Of a stretch of 64,000 nucleotides of DNA, positions 1 through 8,667 are shown in pieces. Each line of letters starts with the position of its first letter. Positions within the stretch are counted from its first letter, which is position 1. Source of the DNA: Carpediemonas membranifera (Eukaryota > Fornicata); the NCBI GenBank assembly GCA_019828565.1, contig JAHDYR010000025.1, forward strand, positions 124,001 to 188,000, written 5' to 3'. Both the position numbers and the translations under genes were made by a program. A model generated the notes under the pieces. That model had not been told where the DNA came from and did not search any database. It was given only the letters and a program-made list of their open reading frames with translations.

Positions 1-1
1 G

Positions 2-796
2 GCGCTCGACCGCGAGGTTGCTAGCGCCGGTATGGCGATCAAGTCGTTCGAGAACTCCACGCCTGTCGAGGGCGACAAGTTCGTTGAGAAGGTGACGAAG
101 TTCGTCAAGGACGCACAGGGAGAGATTGACATGCTTAAGAAGCTCAACGGCGACTGGGAGAAGCTCTACGACAAGTTCGTCGAGGCCTACGGCATGAACC
201 TCAACAAGACATCGCCCGAGGAGATCATCGAGATGATGGCTACTTTCCTCAAGACCTACGAGAAGTGCATGCAGGAGAACGCCGCTGACATCGCCAAGCT
301 GGCCGCCGAAGAGAAGAAGAAGGCCAAGCTCGAGGCCGCGCAGAAGCGCAAGGACGCGCTCAAGGCCGCGAGGGAGGCGAAGGAGGCCGCCAAGAACAAG
401 CCGAAGGTGCCCGACGCCGTGGCGACAGTCACCGAGGTCAAGCCGAGCGACCCGATCGAGCCCGCCGCCAGACCAGCCGACGTCGTTGAGGGCGAGGAGC
501 CTGCCGCTCCAGCGGAAGACACGCCCAAGCCTGCGCTCGACCCGATCGAGGAGTCGCCCGACCCGATCCCCGCGGGCACGATCCCACCGACCCCGGCCAG
601 CGAAGACATGCCGCCGCCCAGCGCCTCGATCAAGCCGATGCACGCGGTCAAGCCGTCCTTCAGCGATATCGCCAACTCCGCCGCGGCAGACCAGAAGGGC
701 CTGCTCGACGACCTCATCGGCAGCCTCAGAGACGGTGAAGCCTTCAAGACGATCCGCCCCCGCCGCAACAGGGCGCGGAAGTCGCCGATGTTCTAA
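2..796 (+). CDS. Formin, C-terminal fragment (FH2 end plus DAD-like tail); 5' end outside window
   Basis: The reading frame is open from base 2, so the ATG at 32 is internal and the gene begins upstream. About 110 residues of charged helix, with an FKTYEKCM-like stretch, resemble the last helices of a formin homology 2 domain, which nucleates and elongates actin filaments. A Lys/Ala-rich helix and a Pro/Glu-rich linker follow. The tail has GLLDDLIGSLRDGEAF and then a basic cluster, the layout of a diaphanous autoregulatory domain that binds the N-terminal inhibitory domain. Domain and order are seen; the family is inferred because most of FH2 is missing. A TGTAAAT element follows 20 bp after the stop. 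Confidence 0.7.
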   Translation, partial: ALDREVASAGMAIKSFENSTPVEGDKFVEKVTKFVKDAQGEIDMLKKLNGDWEKLYDKFVEAYGMNLNKTSPEEIIEMMATFLKTYEKCMQENAADIAKLAAEEKKKAKLEAAQKRKDALKAAREAKEAAKNKPKVPDAVATVTEVKPSDPIEPAARPADVVEGEEPAAPAEDTPKPALDPIEESPDPIPAGTIPPTPASEDMPPPSASIKPMHAVKPSFSDIANSAAADQKGLLDDLIGSLRDGEAFKTIRPRRNRARKSPMF

Positions 797-815
797 GCCC
801 CTTGTCAAGTGTATG

Positions 816-822
816 TGTAAAT
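816..822 (+). terminator. Putative polyadenylation element TGTAAAT
   Basis: It lies 20 bp after the formin stop. The same TGTAAA/TATAAA/AGTAAAY type element is found shortly after many stops in this window and resembles the Giardia AGTRAAY signal. Confidence 0.4.
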
Positions 823-1094
823 CTTATCAGGACGGCCTGAAGCGTGCCGCGTGTCGAATACTTGGAGCAGGACGGCTGTTACAAGAATGAGGATGCTTGT
901 GGCGAACAGGGGAATGGCGCTAGTTGCCGAAGGTTTCCGAAGGTTTAATGGGCTAAGCCCGAAGAATCCGCACTATTTACATGTTAATGAATGAAAAATC
1001 CGCTATTACGCCGGGGGAGGCAAGTCCAAGGCGGCAGGAGCTTCGTCAGGTGAGGGATGCTCCCGGAGGGACCGCGCGCGCAGTGCGGCAGCCG

Positions 1095-1691
1095 TCATCC
1101 GAGCCATCTCGTTCTGCAATGCCCTACCAGAGTAGTTGTACTTGCGGAAGCTCCTAATGGCGTTCTTGGCGCGTTCGATGAACTCGGTCTTATCATCGTC
1201 GGGCCAGGCGAAGAACCTAAAGCGCCCATGCTTATGCCCACATATACGCCCCCTGTCAATGTTAGCTCGTAGACGATGCCAGCGCCGCGCCTCGCAAGGC
1301 TGGGCGTGTGGGCTTGGAGGTCATCAGAGGAAGGAATGAGGATGTCGGAGCTGGGGTCATCCCCCATAATCTCTTCGTAAATCGCCTCACCCCTGGCCCC
1401 GAGGGCGGCAAGCTCTGCTTCACTTGTCTTGGCCCGCAGTTTGGTCCACGAGATCTTGATTCTGTCGCGGTTTTTGAATATGGGCCGAAGGCTCTCCTCC
1501 ATCTCTTCCCAATGGCCATCTAACTTCTTGTGCTTGGTAGATTCCGCATCACCGTGGATAATAGTCAGAAGTTCGACTCGCTTGAGCCCAATGAACGCAA
1601 TGAGGCAATCTTCGATGCCACCTTTCTTGAAACAAATCCTCTTGCGCCTGTTGGGCTTCTGCCTCCGCTTTCTAACCGCTTTCTTCGTCAT
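1095..1691 (-). CDS. Small basic protein, possibly Myb/SANT-like DNA-binding
   Basis: 198 residues if translation starts at the ATG at 1691; the frame extends to a GTG at 1760. The N-terminus is very basic (RKRRQKPNRRKR). It is followed by an amphipathic stretch with spaced tryptophans (VELLTII, then HWEEMEESL, then ISWTKLRAKT) like the trihelix of Myb/SANT-like domains. The second half is low complexity and rich in Ser, Pro and Gly. I do not recognise a specific gene. Codon use is less biased toward GC-ending codons than in neighbours, so a decaying or transposon-derived gene is possible. It lies tail to head behind ADA. Confidence 0.35.
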   Translation of the reverse strand: MTKKAVRKRRQKPNRRKRICFKKGGIEDCLIAFIGLKRVELLTIIHGDAESTKHKKLDGHWEEMEESLRPIFKNRDRIKISWTKLRAKTSEAELAALGARGEAIYEEIMGDDPSSDILIPSSDDLQAHTPSLARRGAGIVYELTLTGGVYVGISMGALGSSPGPTMIRPSSSNAPRTPLGASASTTTLVGHCRTRWLG

Positions 1692-1789
1692 TGCAACCTC
1701 CGATAACGCACGCCGGAGACCAATCAGACTCCCAATCACATATTTTTGTGTACCGTGCACCGTTTATATTAGCCGAATAATGACCGAAT

Positions 1790-2884
1790 CTACTGCTCCT
1801 TCGCCATGTACACTGTCGCCGGGTCAACCCCATTAGCCTCCAGGATCTTGCTAGCCGCCTCCCGGGCCTGCTGCCTGAGCCTCTTCCTCTCGCCCTCCTC
1901 TATGAACGCCACCTCGAACCCGTAGTCCGCGACCCTGGCGAGGTCTGCGAGAGTCAACCCGCATTGCTCGTGGACCAGCATGTACTCGTGGGTCAACGTG
2001 ATGTTGGAGACAGTGCGGTTGTCGGTGCAGATCACCGTGGGGAGCCCGGCGTCGAGGTACTGCCGGATGGGCCAGTCGGACATGGTCTTGACGCACTTGG
2101 TCTGGATGTTCGACGTGGGGCACATCTCCAGTGCCACGCGGCGGTTGACGGCGACGGGGACGAGCTCGGGGTCCTCCCTCATCCGGATGCCGTGGCCGAT
2201 GCGCTCGGCCTTGCACTCGACGATCGAATCCCGGACTGAGTCGGCGCCGGCGGCCTCGCCCGAGTGGAGGGTCAGCCTGAGCTCCGGGTGGTTGTGGACG
2301 ATCTCGATCGACGAGGGGTGGGTCTGGGAGATGAAGCCGTGCTCGGATCCGGCCATGTCGAAGGCCACGACACCGTGCTCCATGTGGCGGATAGCGAGGC
2401 GGGCCATCTCGTCAACCTCATCAGCGGGCATGAACCGCATGCCGCACACGATGAAGCGGACAACGATGGGGAACTGTGTCATGGCACGCCGAGCACCCGC
2501 CCAGACGGCTAGCATGACGTCGTCGAGGGTGAGGCCCCTCGCTGTGTGGAACTTGGGAGCAAAGCGGATCTCGGCGTAGGTCACACCATCAATGTGGCAA
2601 TCTTCGGCAAGCTCGAATGCGATTCGCTCGAGGGCCTCGGCATCCTGCATCACGGCGATGGGAATATCGAAGCGAGCGAGGTACTCGTCCAGGTTATTTG
2701 TGTTCTCATCTACGAACATGCGCATCTTCAGCTCATCGAGATTCAAGTTCGGGAGTTCGGCGAGGTTCGCTGGGAGCTCGGCGTTACGAGTCTTCGAAAG
2801 CTCCATGACAGTTGCGGGGCGAACGCTTCCATCGAGATGAAGGTGAAGGTCTGTCTTTGGCAGCTGCCTGATTACTGCTTCCAT
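1790..2884 (-). CDS. ADA: Adenosine deaminase family protein
   Basis: 364 residues, the usual ADA length. It hydrolyses adenosine (or a related aminopurine nucleoside) to inosine and ammonia in purine salvage. Zinc and catalytic motifs are in order: TDLHLHLDGS near residue 11 (two metal-binding His), HSGEA near 208 (metal His plus catalytic Glu), RIGHG near 229, and ICTDNRTVSN near 286 in place of the LNTDDP of animal ADA. The TDNR form is, from memory, typical of bacterial and some protist members, so a bacterial origin is possible but not shown. A reversed initiator-like element lies 47 bp upstream of the ATG. A TATAAA element follows the stop. Confidence 0.9.
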   Translation of the reverse strand: MEAVIRQLPKTDLHLHLDGSVRPATVMELSKTRNAELPANLAELPNLNLDELKMRMFVDENTNNLDEYLARFDIPIAVMQDAEALERIAFELAEDCHIDGVTYAEIRFAPKFHTARGLTLDDVMLAVWAGARRAMTQFPIVVRFIVCGMRFMPADEVDEMARLAIRHMEHGVVAFDMAGSEHGFISQTHPSSIEIVHNHPELRLTLHSGEAAGADSVRDSIVECKAERIGHGIRMREDPELVPVAVNRRVALEMCPTSNIQTKCVKTMSDWPIRQYLDAGLPTVICTDNRTVSNITLTHEYMLVHEQCGLTLADLARVADYGFEVAFIEEGERKRLRQQAREAASKILEANGVDPATVYMAKEQ

Positions 2885-2930
2885 GTTCGATGACGTCTTA
2901 CGTGGTCCACCTTGTGTGGTCCCCTCTGGT

Positions 2931-2942
2931 CAAAACTGCCCT
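2931..2942 (-). promoter_or_regulatory. Initiator-like element of ADA (reverse orientation)
   Basis: The plus strand reads CAAAACTGCCCT, so the element is reversed relative to ADA. It lies 47 bp before the ADA start. One of about 20 such elements in the window. Confidence 0.4.
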
Positions 2943-3063
2943 GATCAATTCGATCGCGCCAATCGTACCCAAATCCGGTCATCCGTCTCGCCCAGCAGAC
3001 ACTCCATCGCCTCGCATAGTGTTAGAATGAGATTTATGGTACAGAAGCTGTAAGGCAGCCGGA

Positions 3064-4128
3064 TCACACAACGGGTATTGCAATCTCACCGATGAGCTCC
3101 AACAACCGGGTGACAAGGACAGAGCGCTCGCCGATCCCGACACCGACTGCCATGGCGCCCTTGCGTCGGACATGAAGGAGCGCACGGCCGTCGGGCATCA
3201 CCGAGGCTGCTTGGACGGGCCGGTAGAGGGGGTACGCGTACTCCTCGTCGGTCATAAGACGCTCCAGGGCCTCGGGGTGGCTGACCAAGGCGCGGCCAGC
3301 CGAGTCGATCACGAGGCAGGCGTCGAACGGGTCGAGCGTTGCGGGCAGGGACTCGTCCTCCTCGGTCAAGTCGGCGAACGCTGCGGCTACCTTCTCCTTG
3401 AACTGGTCAAGTGGGGGGCATCCCACCGCTAGCACGACGACGTTGGCTGAGCATCGCACGAGGGCCGTGCGACTGGTGACGGCGGGGTTACTGAACGGCA
3501 AGTAAAGCTCTGAGTCAACCGAGTCCTCGCCGTCCTCGAGCGGCAGGACGAACTGGAGCAGGTCCCGCTCGACGGTGTGGAGCCTCATAAAGGCCTCTGT
3601 GGTAACAATGTACTCGCCACGGTAGAGCACAGCCGCCATGCCGAGGTCGAGGGTGTCCAGCGCTGCTGTAAACTTAGCCCTGGTCTGCTTCCCGGCGGGC
3701 AGGAAGAATGAAGCCTCGTGGGCCGCGAGGGTCGGCTGGAGCGGTCGCCCGATGGCGGTAGTGATGGCTTCCTCAATGGCCGAAAACATCTCCTTAAGCT
3801 GCTTAGGCTCGTCAGCGTAGTAGTTCGGACCGTCAGCCATCTCCGTGAGCGACTGAAGTCTGATGAGGAGGTTGCTGACGTGTTCAGCCGACAAGTGCGA
3901 TCCTGAGGGGTGCGCGAAAACGAACATGAACTCGCTGGGCATCATGCGAATGCCAAAGTTCAGGGCGCTCGAGATTACGTAGCTAAATGGGCCTTGTGCG
4001 AGATTTGCAAGCGCAGCTTCATGCATCTCGGGAAGGTCGCCGTGATTGAGCATTGGGATGTTATTTGACAGTGAATAGACAACATTCAATGATGCATCAG
4101 CCACGAAGAAGAGGAAATCGCTTTGCAT
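3064..4128 (-). CDS. Longin-type (Mon1/Fuzzy/HPS-like) protein, tentative
   Basis: 354 residues, no transmembrane segment. The opening MQSDFLFFVADASLNVVYSL is a classic longin first strand pair (hydrophobic strand, small turn, second strand). Two later stretches look like further longin modules: AVLYRGEYIVTTEAF near residue 190 and ACLVIDSAGRALVSH near 275. Three consecutive longin modules are the plan of Mon1, Ccz1, HPS1 and Fuzzy, which act in Rab GEF complexes or ciliogenesis. Fuzzy is attractive because ciliary genes occur in this window, but the assignment rests on fold-like patterns only. It is transcribed toward ADA, with a CTGCAC element just before the start. Confidence 0.4.
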   Translation of the reverse strand: MQSDFLFFVADASLNVVYSLSNNIPMLNHGDLPEMHEAALANLAQGPFSYVISSALNFGIRMMPSEFMFVFAHPSGSHLSAEHVSNLLIRLQSLTEMADGPNYYADEPKQLKEMFSAIEEAITTAIGRPLQPTLAAHEASFFLPAGKQTRAKFTAALDTLDLGMAAVLYRGEYIVTTEAFMRLHTVERDLLQFVLPLEDGEDSVDSELYLPFSNPAVTSRTALVRCSANVVVLAVGCPPLDQFKEKVAAAFADLTEEDESLPATLDPFDACLVIDSAGRALVSHPEALERLMTDEEYAYPLYRPVQAASVMPDGRALLHVRRKGAMAVGVGIGERSVLVTRLLELIGEIAIPVV

Positions 4129-4240
4129 CGTTGAAATGAAAAGGTGCAGAATATGGCACGAGCCTTGCTCAGCTCAAGACACCCTCGCCACATGCCTATA
4201 CATCTATTTACCGTGTCTGTCTGGTGCCGCACAGCCCCAG

Positions 4241-6016
4241 CTACGACTTCTCCGACAGCTCCGGGAACTTCTCCAGGAGATCCGGGCGACCCTTGAGGAA
4301 CGTCTCCAGCGCCTCTAGCTCCACCGCCTCGCCCCACGGCACCCAGGAATCGTGCTTCGGGGCGTCCCAGGGGGAAGCCCACCTGACCCTGAACTTGAGC
4401 GTGCTGAGCTTCTGTCCCTTGGCGGAGACGATGGATGCGACTTCATAGAGATCTTCATCCGCGTCGGTGTTGTCCGGGAGCTCGCTGGGCGTCATGGGCC
4501 GGCTCTCGGTCTCCGCTTGCATTTCCGCGTCCTCCTCTGAATCGGACGAGTGCAGCTTGATCGGCTGGGACGGAACCGCCACGCCACCGCGGGCACCGCG
4601 CACGGAGACGCTGTGCTGGAGCGGATGTGTCCGCTGCCCGAGCCGCTTCACACTCCGGCGGGGGGATGACAGGACGGGCGTGGCCCAACGACTCGAGACA
4701 GGCGTGCTGGGCGACTGCGGGGCGGACCCCGGCCTTGGTGTCGGGCGTATGGCCGAGGCGTTCGTCGTGATGGTCGAGGACATCTGGTGGATCGCCCGGA
4801 GCTTTCTCCGGAGCTCCAGGTTCTCCTCCTTCAGCCGCTGCACCTCCTGCCGCAGCTCCTCGGTGTCTGCGCGTGTCGTCACAGGCGAGCTGATGCCCGC
4901 GGCCGTGGGTGACGCCACCGAGAACCGACGGGCCCGGGGTGAGGCGGGGGTCGCCCTGTTCTGGGCGAGGGTAGACTGTGCCAGGGTCGACTGGACGGTG
5001 GTGTGGATGGGCTTGCCGGCAGCGGCGCTGAGGAACTCGAGCACGACGGTGGTGCGGCCCGCCTCGGTCGCGAGGGGGTTGATGCAGCCGATGACGTTCA
5101 GCGAGGTGCGGGGGTGTTGCTGGAAAGCTGCACATAGCAGCTTGTTGACGGCTGTCTCGGCGAACGGGATGTGCGAGGAGCCCTTCGTAATCGCCTCAAA
5201 CAGCCGCTTCAGCGCCACGTTGTCCAGTCGAATCTGCTGCCCCTCCTCCTTCGACAGCGCCGTGTGGCCAGCATCCAGCGCCTCTGAGCCTGCAAGGTCG
5301 ACGAAAGTCATCCGTCGCTGCTTGCGGCCGTTTTGTTTTGTCATCACAAGCTCGACAAAGAGATGTGACCTGCTACTCTGGATGTTAGACCTCGACTTGT
5401 CCTGCTTGCGGCGCCGCAACACAATGTCCAGCTCGTCCAGGCTCATGACGTCGAGCTGGGCGGCCGGCACCTCGAAGACGTTCGTATCACGCGCAGTGAT
5501 CGGCAGCGGCTTCTTGCTGCGGGACGTCATGTCGTATACGTTCTTCTTGTACACCTGCATGGCCCGGAGCCCGACATTCTGGCGTTGGCGAAGGGCATCC
5601 TCGACGACTCTGAAGATGACTCCGTCCCGGTCGCCGATCATCGTGTGGCTCTTGCCCGAACCCGTGGGGCCATAGACTATGAATATAGAGTTCATGGGCG
5701 CCCGTTGGGTCATGGCGGCATAGACGTCCTCCTGGGTGGTTTCGGGACCCATAACTTGCCCTACGTTAAGCGTGCGAACACGTTGCTTGCCGTTGTAGGT
5801 AAGAGTTACTTCAGAGCCAGCATATGTCACGCATGTGGGATCTGCCTCATTCTCCTTTGGCACAGGACGAATGCGCGCGAATGTCGCAATTCTAGCTTTG
5901 CTCTCGCGGCCAGGAGAAGCTGCAAACGTAACACTTACTGGGCTGAATGGGGAGGCCGCTTCACTATCTGATTGGTGCCCGCATAGGGGAGAGTGAGGCG
6001 AATGCATACCATGCAT
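4241..6016 (-). CDS. Kinesin motor protein with C-terminal chromodomain
   Basis: 591 residues from the ATG at 6016. Motor domain about 42-335: P-loop GPTGSGKS at 116-123, switch I SSRSH at 214-218, switch II DLAGSE at 240-245. A short coiled coil spans about 385-412, then a Ser/Pro/Arg-rich linker. Residues about 522-577 read as a chromodomain: YEVASIV, FRVRWASPW, HDSWVPW and a final ETFLKGR helix, with the aromatic positions of methyl-lysine readers. Kinesin-chromodomain fusion is unusual and suggests a chromokinesin. The frame runs upstream to 6253, but that part crosses a direct repeat into Fanzor element 1, so I start at 6016, 13 bp after an AATCCTGCGCAG initiator. Confidence 0.85.
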   Translation of the reverse strand: MHGMHSPHSPLCGHQSDSEAASPFSPVSVTFAASPGRESKARIATFARIRPVPKENEADPTCVTYAGSEVTLTYNGKQRVRTLNVGQVMGPETTQEDVYAAMTQRAPMNSIFIVYGPTGSGKSHTMIGDRDGVIFRVVEDALRQRQNVGLRAMQVYKKNVYDMTSRSKKPLPITARDTNVFEVPAAQLDVMSLDELDIVLRRRKQDKSRSNIQSSRSHLFVELVMTKQNGRKQRRMTFVDLAGSEALDAGHTALSKEEGQQIRLDNVALKRLFEAITKGSSHIPFAETAVNKLLCAAFQQHPRTSLNVIGCINPLATEAGRTTVVLEFLSAAAGKPIHTTVQSTLAQSTLAQNRATPASPRARRFSVASPTAAGISSPVTTRADTEELRQEVQRLKEENLELRRKLRAIHQMSSTITTNASAIRPTPRPGSAPQSPSTPVSSRWATPVLSSPRRSVKRLGQRTHPLQHSVSVRGARGGVAVPSQPIKLHSSDSEEDAEMQAETESRPMTPSELPDNTDADEDLYEVASIVSAKGQKLSTLKFRVRWASPWDAPKHDSWVPWGEAVELEALETFLKGRPDLLEKFPELSEKS

Positions 6017-6025
6017 CGAAGGACT

Positions 6026-6058
6026 GTGCTGCGCAGGATTAGAATTGTTGAGTCCAAA
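6026..6058. repeat. Direct repeat 1, kinesin-side copy (33 bp)
   Basis: Matches 8428-8460 at 32 of 33 positions, same orientation, flanking Fanzor element 1. It covers the initiator-like element of the kinesin gene (plus strand CTGCGCAGGATT at 6029-6040). Confidence 0.9.
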
Positions 6059-6168
6059 ACACACAGTGATCCAAGCAGCATCAGGATCGCAGTGTGGTTC
6101 ATCATACTCTATCAACCGTGCGCAGCATATCACGCGCGCTGCAGCGCGTGCTTGCTCAACTTCGCAAG

Positions 6169-8089
6169 TTAATGATAGCGAGGAAGAGCACCTCTCTGGG
6201 AGTGGAAAGGAGATTGCTCTATCTGATCTGAAGTTGCATCGAAGGTGCACCAATGGATGTTCTCGCTGGCGCTCTTATCTCGGTGAGAGAGATTGAGAAG
6301 TATGTCTCTCTGCTCGGGATGCCGACGTAGCCGTTCAACGCGCCATGGAGCTCCCTCGCACGCGGGATTCTGGCAGAGCATGGTGCGGTGTGTGTGCACC
6401 ACACGTCTGAAGTGTGCTTTGCAGTATGGGCACACGATGGAAGTGCGGAATTCGGAGACCATCGTGACAGTCACGACGACGTTGTGCCGGAGCATTATGC
6501 CAGGAAGTGCTCGAGCAAAGTGGCGGTACGGAGCACAGGAGGGAGTGCCGGCAGAACCGAACAGTGCAGCCCCATACGCGACTTCGAGGTGAATGGGCTC
6601 CGGGGGGCGCCCGCCGAGATCATCCAGGAGTTGACGTCCAGCCCGGGCGAAGTGCTTCTGGCGCAGACAGTGATTGGCAAAAAGTCGCACGGCGGAAACA
6701 CTTTCTCGTCCCCTCGTTGATGATCTGAACGATGTTCTCATGGACAAACCTAATCGACTGTTTGAGAGCCTCTAGACTTGTCGTTTTGAACGATGCTGCG
6801 CTCATATTCACGCGGAAAGAGGGGGTGGCAGTGTAGCCACACTTAGCGAGTACGCCAGATACACTCTGCCCGTCTGGGCGGCGGATCGTGTAGCCGCCCA
6901 GCGACCGAGCACCAGGGTCGAAGCCCATGAGAGCTTGAATGTCCGGGGCAGGAGTAGCCTCGGCGTCATCCTGACCGAGCCGAGCCCGCTTGTTGCTGCT
7001 ACCCTTTTTGTACGTGGGCCGGTCAGCCACCCGACCGCCACTGTATTTCTCGCGACCCACCCAAACCGTCACAGCAACAGAGACCCCGTCTGTCTTCACA
7101 GAGAGCACTCTGCGGAGTTTGGTGATGTCGCCGTGATCACGCTCGTATCTATCAACCTGCTCGTCGGTCAAATTCTTAGTTGCTGACCAATTCACGTGCT
7201 CGCGGGCACCGCTTCATGGCTGGGGTGAGCACTGTCACTCTGCGCTCGATGGTCATGAACCCAGGCCTGACCGGTGCCATCGGCACGAACGGGACGAGCT
7301 TCGGCTCTGGCAGGGCCTGACTGAGCTCGAGGTTCACGGCACGAGTGAGTGTGACCAGCTTGGTCACTGCAGCACTCATGCGCGTGACGCACGACAGCAC
7401 GCCGACGAGAGCCTCGGCCACGGTACCAGTGCGACCCACCCGCTGCTCCTCGGGCAATGCATGTATTTGAGGATGATACCTGCCATGATCGGCGGCTATG
7501 GCGGCAACCTCAGTGTCGAGCTCGCCTTGGGTGTCGAGAAAATCCTGTCGAACACCCGGCCGATCATGGAGGAGCGAACGCACCCGGTCTAATCCAGCAC
7601 GAAGACGGGTCAGGTACCCGGGTGACGCGCGCGAGAGCCAGACCGGGTGGCTGTGGAGTACTCGCCCAACCAGCTCTGAAATGGCGCTGCAATTCCAACG
7701 TAGGCTTCCTTGAAGTCCCGGACGAGTGGGGTTATGTCAGGGTCCCTCCACATCGCCAGGTCGCCAATCCACCTGCACCGATCCGCTGCCTTTGCCTTCG
7801 ACACCTTTTGCTGAGCAATGCTGACGATCTGCTTGAGGACCTCCTGGTCAAACAAGTTGACCGTCCTCGGTGGGGTCACCACGTGCGCAGATCCAGAGAC
7901 GTACGCAAGCAGGCAAGTGAATGTGTACTTAGCCTGCGTGAAAGAACGCATGCCGGGTTCAAGATTTCCTCTTCCTCGCCGCGGCGCGTTGTTATCGCCT
8001 CCACCGTTAATCTCGCCAATGGCCTTGTTAACGGAAACCTTCACCGTGTATATCTTGGAAGGCATCGGAGTATATTGAGCTGCCTGCAT
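6169..8089 (-). pseudogene. Fanzor/TnpB-like RNA-guided nuclease, frameshifted copy 1
   Basis: Coding similarity to the other two copies is spread over four segments in different frames (8089-7610, 7583-7176, 7195-6620, 6747-6169). Order: N-terminal region with SFTQAKY, then KLVP/VPF-type PMAPVRPGFM, RuvC-I MGFDPGARS, CGYTATPSF, LRQKHFARAG, CAPYRHFA, VSEFRTSIVCPYC (displaced RuvC-II Glu plus zinc ribbon CxxC, later CxxxxC) and RuvC-III LSHRDKSASENI. The first break is removed by a candidate 29-nt intron at 7589-7617. The break near 6690 is a real indel when compared with copy 3 around FRRVRFANH. A further shift lies near 7185. The D-E-D catalytic set is intact, but the gene as assembled cannot make a full protein. 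Confidence 0.8.
7589..7617 (-). other. Candidate 29-nt intron in Fanzor copy 1
   Basis: On the minus strand it begins GTACCT and ends GGATTAG. Its removal joins two frames exactly (phase 1 to phase 1). The length equals other introns in the window, but there is no ACACAG-type end, so an indel remains possible. Confidence 0.4.
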
Positions 8090-8427
8090 CGATCATTTCT
8101 TTTCAGGGTTCATCAGCTAGCAGCATCCCTCAAAACACAAGAAACCAGCATCATACAACACAAAGCGTCTTTACTACTAGCTACAACCGCTTTCCACCAC
8201 TAGTGTCTCTCACAACAGACAAAGATGACGACGACGACATGAGCTTCAGACGCCGGCAATGGACGACAGATGAGCGCGTAACAGACGAGCACAGACGCGA
8301 AAGAAGACAGCAGCGTTCGACACAGATGATGGACGACAGACGACGCATCTTTTCGTGCAGACCGACGACTGAAAGCACGAAAGCCCGATGGTACAGACGA
8401 GGGCTGAAGTGGGTGAGTGGAGGTAGT

Positions 8428-8460
8428 GTGCCGCGCAGGATTAGAATTGTTGAGTCCAAA
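8428..8460. repeat. Direct repeat 1, distal copy (33 bp)
   Basis: Second copy of the 33-bp repeat flanking Fanzor element 1. It sits about 340 bp before the nuclease ATG at 8089 and carries the duplicated initiator. Confidence 0.9.
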
Positions 8461-8667
8461 TACCACAACCAGCTTGTCATAAAGTGCGTCGTGAAGTATT
8501 GGCAAGTTGTGAGCCCATCGGGGTCTGTGGTGCTTCATATAGCGTCATATGACAGTCCGAGCAAGTTTTCCCGCCGTTTCGAGACTCGGGTTCTGTCGAT
8601 TCTCCTCAATCTCCACAACAAGCCAAGCAAGGTCACAGGGTCACCGGATTTAAACAGTATGAACTAC

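Larger units (their letters stand above)
6026..8460 (-). mobile_element. Fanzor (TnpB-like) element 1
   Basis: About 2.4 kb bounded by a 33-bp direct repeat and containing one degenerate nuclease gene on the minus strand, the same orientation as the downstream kinesin gene. No transposase other than the TnpB-like protein is present. The left flank is the kinesin start region; the right flank holds the 3' region of eS7. The upstream repeat copy gives the nuclease gene a duplicate of the kinesin initiator. A 7-bp stem hairpin with a 6-nt loop lies at 6131-6150, between the nuclease stop and the 3' repeat. Confidence 0.7.

Noticed and set aside
256-768. Antisense ORF rich in Ala and Ser opposite the formin gene
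   Set aside because: Mirror of biased codon use on the plus strand; no motif. The same applies to the many ORFs opposite the FG repeats, MCM4 and PPIP5K.
1095-1691. MADS-box reading of the basic N-terminus
   Set aside because: The hydrophobic strand comes about six residues too early for MADS; the Trp spacing fits a Myb/SANT-like helix bundle better.
6026-6058. Direct repeats as transposon terminal repeats
   Set aside because: They differ completely among the three elements and belong to host promoters in two cases, so they are duplicated target sequence rather than element ends.
6017-6253. 79-residue N-terminal extension of the kinesin frame
   Set aside because: It crosses the direct repeat into the 3' region of Fanzor element 1, and the initiator-like element lies inside it; the ATG at 6016 fits the other genes.
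8181-8538. ORFs upstream of Fanzor copy 1 sharing FGLNNSNPA with the kinesin extension
   Set aside because: The shared residues are only the translated 33-bp direct repeat, not a protein family.
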